8,596 nt of DNA, from the NCBI GenBank assembly GCA_910586605.1, contig CAJUJR010000104.1, forward strand, positions 1 to 8,596, written 5' to 3'. The notes beneath the pieces were generated by a model that was not told the origin of the DNA, did not search any database, and was given only the letters and a program-made list of their open reading frames with translations. This stretch comes from an uncultured Lachnospiraceae bacterium. GTDB taxonomy: Bacteria > Bacillota > Clostridia > Lachnospirales > Lachnospiraceae. A program made the position numbers and the translations under genes. Positions 5,576 to 8,596 of the stretch are shown one piece after another. Each line of letters starts with the position of its first letter. Position 1 is the first letter of the stretch.

Positions 5576-7129
5576 ATGAAAAAATTGCAGAATAAATTAA
5601 TAGAAGGTACCCTTCTGCTGACAATTGCTGGTTTTGCTACCAGGATTATTGGCTTTATTTACCGTATTTTTCTTTCTGACATCCTTGGCGTAAAGCTTCT
5701 TGGCATTTATCAGCTTGTCTTTCCTGTTTATGGAATCTGTTTTACCATATATGGCGCTGGAATCCAGACTGCCATTTCACAGCTAGTAGCTTCCAATATT
5801 GGCTCTCCTGCCCAAAAACAGAAAAAAGACCTCACAATATTAAAATGGGGCCTTTTTCTCTCAACCATCTTATCTTGTACGCTTACCTGCCTTGTGTGGT
5901 TTTTTGCATCGCCAATTGCCTCCCGGCTGCTTTTGGAACCCTCCTGCGTCCCATATCTGCAAATCCTTTGTTTTCTGTTCCCTTTTTGCGGCACATCTGC
6001 CTGTATTAATGGATATTTTTATGGAATTAAGGAAGCAAAAGTCCCAGCTGTTACACAGATTGTAGAGCAGCTTGTCCGGGTTGCCTCTGTCGTAATCCTG
6101 TGCCTTACCCTCTCTGCTACAGGAGAAGCCGGCTGCCGTTTTGCAGTAATCGGGTTAATCTGTGGGGAAGCTGCTTCCTGCCTTTACAATTGCTTTAAGC
6201 TATACCAAGCTGCCCATTTAAATATAAAGGAAACCTCCCTGTCCCAGCCAGAAAAAAGAAAGAACTCTTTTTCCCATCGGGACAAAATTGTTTCACAACT
6301 ACTCTTCCTCGCATTTACCTTAACCACAACAAAACTTGTACTTTCCATACTTCATAGTGTGGAATCCATATTTATCCCGGCAGCATTAAAAAAATTCGGA
6401 TGTTCTGTCCAGGATGCTTTAAGCATATATGGTATTTTATCGGGGATTGCCATGCCATTTATCCTTTTTCCCTCGTCTATCACAAACTCTTTTTCTGTCA
6501 TGATTCTGCCTGCAATCGCACAAGCGCAGGCAGAACATGCAGAAAAGAAAATCCGCAGTTATATTACTCTGTCAGGAAAATACAGCCTCTTTATCGGATA
6601 TCTGTTTACTTGTATTTTTCTACTTTTTGGCAAAGAATTTGGAATACTGCTTTTCCACAGCAAAGACGCTGGCATCTATATCTATGCCCTGTCCTGGCTT
6701 TGCCCATTTTTATATTTGTCCACAACTTTTACCAGCATTATCAATGGGCTTGGTAAAACACAGCTTACCTTTTTTATCACGGCAATCGGCTTATCTGTAA
6801 AAATATATTTTTTAATTTTCCTTGTACCTATTTATGGAATACAGGCATACTTAGTTGGCTCCCTGATTAGCCAAATTACGATGACCCTATTTGAGGGCTT
6901 TTATTTGCGGCATTATATCTCTTTTTCTGTCGGAAGCTTTCTTTTTGTTCCATGCTTCTGCCTGACGATTCTTGGATGCCTGTTAAAAAAGCTCTATCTT
7001 ATCCTACCTGTACCAAAAGCAGGAATCATCCCAATCCTGCTCCTGGCTTTTTTCTGTCTAATCATCTGTTTTGGCTACCTTTACGTACTAGGGCGGGCAA
7101 AATGCATTGATAAGAAGGATTTTTGTTAA
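5576..7129 (+). CDS. SpoVB/MurJ-type MOP-superfamily flippase (polysaccharide biosynthesis protein)
   Basis: This 517-residue integral membrane protein has about 12-14 hydrophobic segments, the length and pattern of the SpoVB/MurJ branch of the MATE/MOP superfamily. These proteins flip lipid-linked cell-wall or polysaccharide precursors across the cytoplasmic membrane. Seen: an N-terminal helix leading into ATRIIGFIYRI (21-31), GIYQLVFPVYG (43-53), NGYFYGIKEAKVPAVTQI (145-162), a hydrophilic central loop (about 211-238), MPFILFPSSITNSFSVMILPAIA (293-315) and INGLGKTQLT (389-398). The start at 5576 is set by AGGAAA (5564-5569) at correct distance; the ATG at 5543 would add eleven polar residues before the conserved N-terminus and lacks a site. 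The gene is monocistronic, with its own terminator. The exact substrate (lipid II, capsule or spore peptidoglycan precursor) cannot be told from sequence. Confidence 0.85.
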   Translation: MKKLQNKLIEGTLLLTIAGFATRIIGFIYRIFLSDILGVKLLGIYQLVFPVYGICFTIYGAGIQTAISQLVASNIGSPAQKQKKDLTILKWGLFLSTILSCTLTCLVWFFASPIASRLLLEPSCVPYLQILCFLFPFCGTSACINGYFYGIKEAKVPAVTQIVEQLVRVASVVILCLTLSATGEAGCRFAVIGLICGEAASCLYNCFKLYQAAHLNIKETSLSQPEKRKNSFSHRDKIVSQLLFLAFTLTTTKLVLSILHSVESIFIPAALKKFGCSVQDALSIYGILSGIAMPFILFPSSITNSFSVMILPAIAQAQAEHAEKKIRSYITLSGKYSLFIGYLFTCIFLLFGKEFGILLFHSKDAGIYIYALSWLCPFLYLSTTFTSIINGLGKTQLTFFITAIGLSVKIYFLIFLVPIYGIQAYLVGSLISQITMTLFEGFYLRHYISFSVGSFLFVPCFCLTILGCLLKKLYLILPVPKAGIIPILLLAFFCLIICFGYLYVLGRAKCIDKKDFC

Positions 7130-7157
7130 AAATCTTTACTGCCATTTCTCCCATCAT

Positions 7158-7188
7158 ATAATATGAGCTCTGTCGCATATTATTTTTT
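7158..7188 (+). terminator. intrinsic terminator of the flippase gene
   Basis: ATAATATG (7158-7165) and CATATTAT (7176-7183) form an 8-bp stem with a ten-base loop, running directly into T residues through 7188. It sits about 30 bases after the flippase stop. The stem is AT-rich, so it is only moderately stable. The T-run exists only in the + direction. It overlaps the TAA stop (7180-7182) of the convergent surface-protein gene. Confidence 0.65.
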
Positions 7189-8319
7189 GGCTTTTTTTGT
7201 TTTAGTAATCTTGCCGTTTGAACTACAGTAATACTTCTTCTTTCCTACCTTTACCCATTTTTTCGTTACGGTAATGCCATTTTTATTGGCATAATGCCGA
7301 TACCCTTTTACCTTGAATATTTTATTTATGGCAAGTGCGCCAGATTTTCCAGCATAAACCTTTTTCTTCGCTGATATTTTGGCAAATCCATTCTTTGCTA
7401 CCGTTCCATTTGGTTTAGCATAATATTTTTTGCCTTTTACAGAAAATACTTTCTTTACTGCCAATGCCCCGGACTTTCCAGCATAGACCTTTTCCCCTCC
7501 TGCCGTCTTATAAAAGCCGTTTTTCACAATAGCACCGCTGGATTTTGCATAATATTTCTTGCCAGCTACGTTAAAAATCTGATTTATTGCGAGCAGCCCA
7601 TCTGCTTTTGCGTAAACCGTATTTCCTTTTGCAGTCGTACAAAATTCATTTTTTGCGATCACACCATCTTTCTTTGCAAAAAACTTCATTTTACCAACAG
7701 TTACAATTTCCTGCTTTGCAACTATCCCATTATTCTTTGCATAATACATTGTCCCATCTGACATTGTAACAAAACTATTTTGTATTGCTTCCCCATTTAT
7801 ATCTGTAATCTGTAGGCTTCCATCTTCTTTTGGGACTACCTGGTAATTCTCTTTTGGTGCCTGCGTTGGAACTGGCGGCGTCGGAGAAGGGCTTGTTGGC
7901 GCTATAGTTGGCGCTACTGTCGGTGTTACTGTTGGTACTCCTGGTGTTGCTGATGGCACTCCTGGATTTGGCGAAACGGATGCAGCTGGTGCTTCTGTTG
8001 AAGCAGCAGAAGTCTGGCTTGGGCTTACTGTCGGCGCTGGTGTTGGCGTTGGTACTGTTACATTCCAGTTTGGCCTCCTAGTTGGCGCTGGTGTTGGTAA
8101 ATCTGCCTCCGGAATTTTCTTCCACTGTGCATAAACAGTTATATCCTCTTCTGTACCTGCTGCTACTTCTGTAATCTGGTTTTGGAAGGTACTGTCTGTA
8201 TACCATCCTAGAAACGCATAGCCTTCTTTTGTTGGCTCTTTTAAAGGAAATGCATCCGATTCAGTAAAAACCAACGGATTATCAGGATGGTTTACCCCTC
8301 CATCCAATACATATTTCAC
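7180..8319 (-). CDS. C-terminal part of an InlB-repeat surface protein with cell-wall-binding-like repeats
   Basis: The open frame encodes about 379 residues. Residues 2-66 form one Listeria-Bacteroides (InlB/Flg_new) repeat: YVLDGGVNHPDNP, then GYAFLGWYTD and DITVYAQW. Residues 73-155 are a Pro/Thr/Ser-rich stalk. From about 190 to the end there are nine units of about 20 residues of the form KYYAK-x-x-G-x-x-x-K-N-G-F. These resemble choline/cell-wall-binding (YG) repeats but are lysine-rich with few tryptophans. Such proteins are secreted and sit on the cell surface. There is no signal peptide, and the only start in this frame is a GTG inside the InlB repeat with no ribosome binding site, so this is not a natural N-terminus. 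The upstream sequence continues the same protein in other frames (see 8320-8596). Either a degraded gene or one with sequence errors near the window end. Confidence 0.7.
   Translation of the reverse strand: MKYVLDGGVNHPDNPLVFTESDAFPLKEPTKEGYAFLGWYTDSTFQNQITEVAAGTEEDITVYAQWKKIPEADLPTPAPTRRPNWNVTVPTPTPAPTVSPSQTSAASTEAPAASVSPNPGVPSATPGVPTVTPTVAPTIAPTSPSPTPPVPTQAPKENYQVVPKEDGSLQITDINGEAIQNSFVTMSDGTMYYAKNNGIVAKQEIVTVGKMKFFAKKDGVIAKNEFCTTAKGNTVYAKADGLLAINQIFNVAGKKYYAKSSGAIVKNGFYKTAGGEKVYAGKSGALAVKKVFSVKGKKYYAKPNGTVAKNGFAKISAKKKVYAGKSGALAINKIFKVKGYRHYANKNGITVTKKWVKVGKKKYYCSSNGKITKTKKAKK
7183..7752 (-). repeat. nine tandem cell-wall-binding-like units
   Basis: Units begin at MYYAK, KFFAK, TVYAK, KYYAK, KVYAG, KYYAK, KVYAG, RHYAN and KYYCS, spaced 20-22 residues. 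Units 3, 5 and 7 share the G-x-L-A-x-x-x-(I/V)-F pattern and units 4 and 6 share K-N-G-F. The real period is therefore a pair of units (about 41 residues, 123 bp), showing that a two-unit block was duplicated. Confidence 0.7.
7855..8103 (-). repeat. Pro/Thr/Ser-rich low-complexity stalk
   Basis: About 83 residues dominated by P, T, S, A and V, with recurring PTPAPT, PTVAPTIAPT and PSPTPPVPT. It links the InlB repeat to the wall-binding-like repeats. The DNA is correspondingly repetitive (GGCGC/TGTTGG words on the + strand) and prone to slippage. Confidence 0.7.
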
Positions 8320-8596
8320 AGAATGGACCAGACGGTATACATAAATGCTTCATAGGACCCAGCCTGCTGTACGGTAATGCTTTGCTGTACTGTAAAATCA
8401 ATTGCAGAAGCAGAATAAAAACTGTCCCAAGCTCTGCATCTATTGCATCTGGGTTTTTTACAGAATCCAGCCGTTTCACGCCAATTGCCCCAGTGTGTAC
8501 ATATTGGAAAACATATAAAGACGCAAGCGGTGTGCCATCAAAGTTACTATTTACAGCCAATCGTAGCAGAATTTAAGTAAATAAAAAATATCTTCC
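8320..8596 (-). pseudogene. frameshifted upstream part of the surface-protein gene
   Basis: Sensible extracellular-protein sequence moves between frames on the minus strand. From the right: a short YLNSATI; then, after a shift near 8558, AVNSNFDGTPLAS, VHTGAIGVKRLDSVKN and PDAIDAELGTVF; then, after a shift at the five-A run 8417-8421, YSASAIDFTVQQSITVQQ and AGSYEAFMYTVW; then a third shift around 8325-8335 into the InlB frame at KYVLDGGVNHP. The InlB frame itself has a stop at 8350-8352. Three shifts in under 300 bases suggest decay, or assembly error; the intact frames elsewhere in the window argue for decay. The N-terminus lies outside the window. Confidence 0.6.

Noticed and set aside
8282..8560. 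92-codon minus-strand open frame as a separate gene
   Set aside because: Only its first half looks like real protein, which continues in other frames into the surface protein; it is a piece of a frameshifted gene.
1..8596. CRISPR array, tRNA or rRNA genes
   Set aside because: No regularly spaced direct repeats and no tRNA- or rRNA-like segments were seen on either strand.

Overview
The window looks like chromosomal DNA from a low-GC Firmicute of the Lachnospiraceae type (gut Clostridia). The reasons are A/T-rich codon use, strong AGG/GGGG ribosome binding sites, the protein repertoire (NFACT-family RqcH, HisJ/HisK-type PHP phosphatase, SpoVB-like flippase, InlB-repeat surface protein) and repeats of a kind I associate with that family. 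No rRNA, tRNA, CRISPR array or complete insertion sequence is visible.

Layout. Positions 1-300 hold no convincing intact gene: there is a possible scrap of an IS3-type transposase at the left edge and a set of competing inverted repeats. Positions 302-471 hold the most interesting signal: an extended -10 promoter followed by a compact structured RNA on the + strand. It has an 11-bp stem-loop whose loop is complementary to a downstream segment (pseudoknot) and a roughly 15-bp hairpin in between. It ends at the ribosome binding site of a shikimate-kinase-like gene (479-985), so it is either a regulatory leader or an independent RNA. A palindromic MITE-like element follows (1007-1164). Next come a promoter, a probable fossil of an FabK/nitronate-monooxygenase-like gene and a hairpin element, leading to rqcH (1530-3332). 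rqcH is translationally coupled through an ATGA overlap to a PHP phosphatase (3329-4171).

A cysteine desulfurase on the opposite strand (4168-5331) converges on the phosphatase so tightly that the stop codons overlap. Its own promoter (-35 TTCACA, -10 TATACT) lies at 5370-5398. A nested palindromic element (5407-5506) separates it from a divergently transcribed multi-pass SpoVB/MurJ-type flippase (5576-7129), which ends in a clear intrinsic terminator. The right end (7180-8596, minus strand) is the 3' part of a surface protein with an InlB repeat, a Pro/Thr stalk and nine cell-wall-binding-like repeats. Its upstream reading frame is broken by what look like three frameshifts.

The genes are mostly housekeeping: aromatic amino acid synthesis, ribosome rescue, phosphoester hydrolysis, sulfur mobilisation and envelope lipid flipping. 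The unusual material is in the intergenic regions: the pseudoknotted RNA, three palindromic repeat elements and two gene fossils. All homology statements come from reading motifs; no database search was run.
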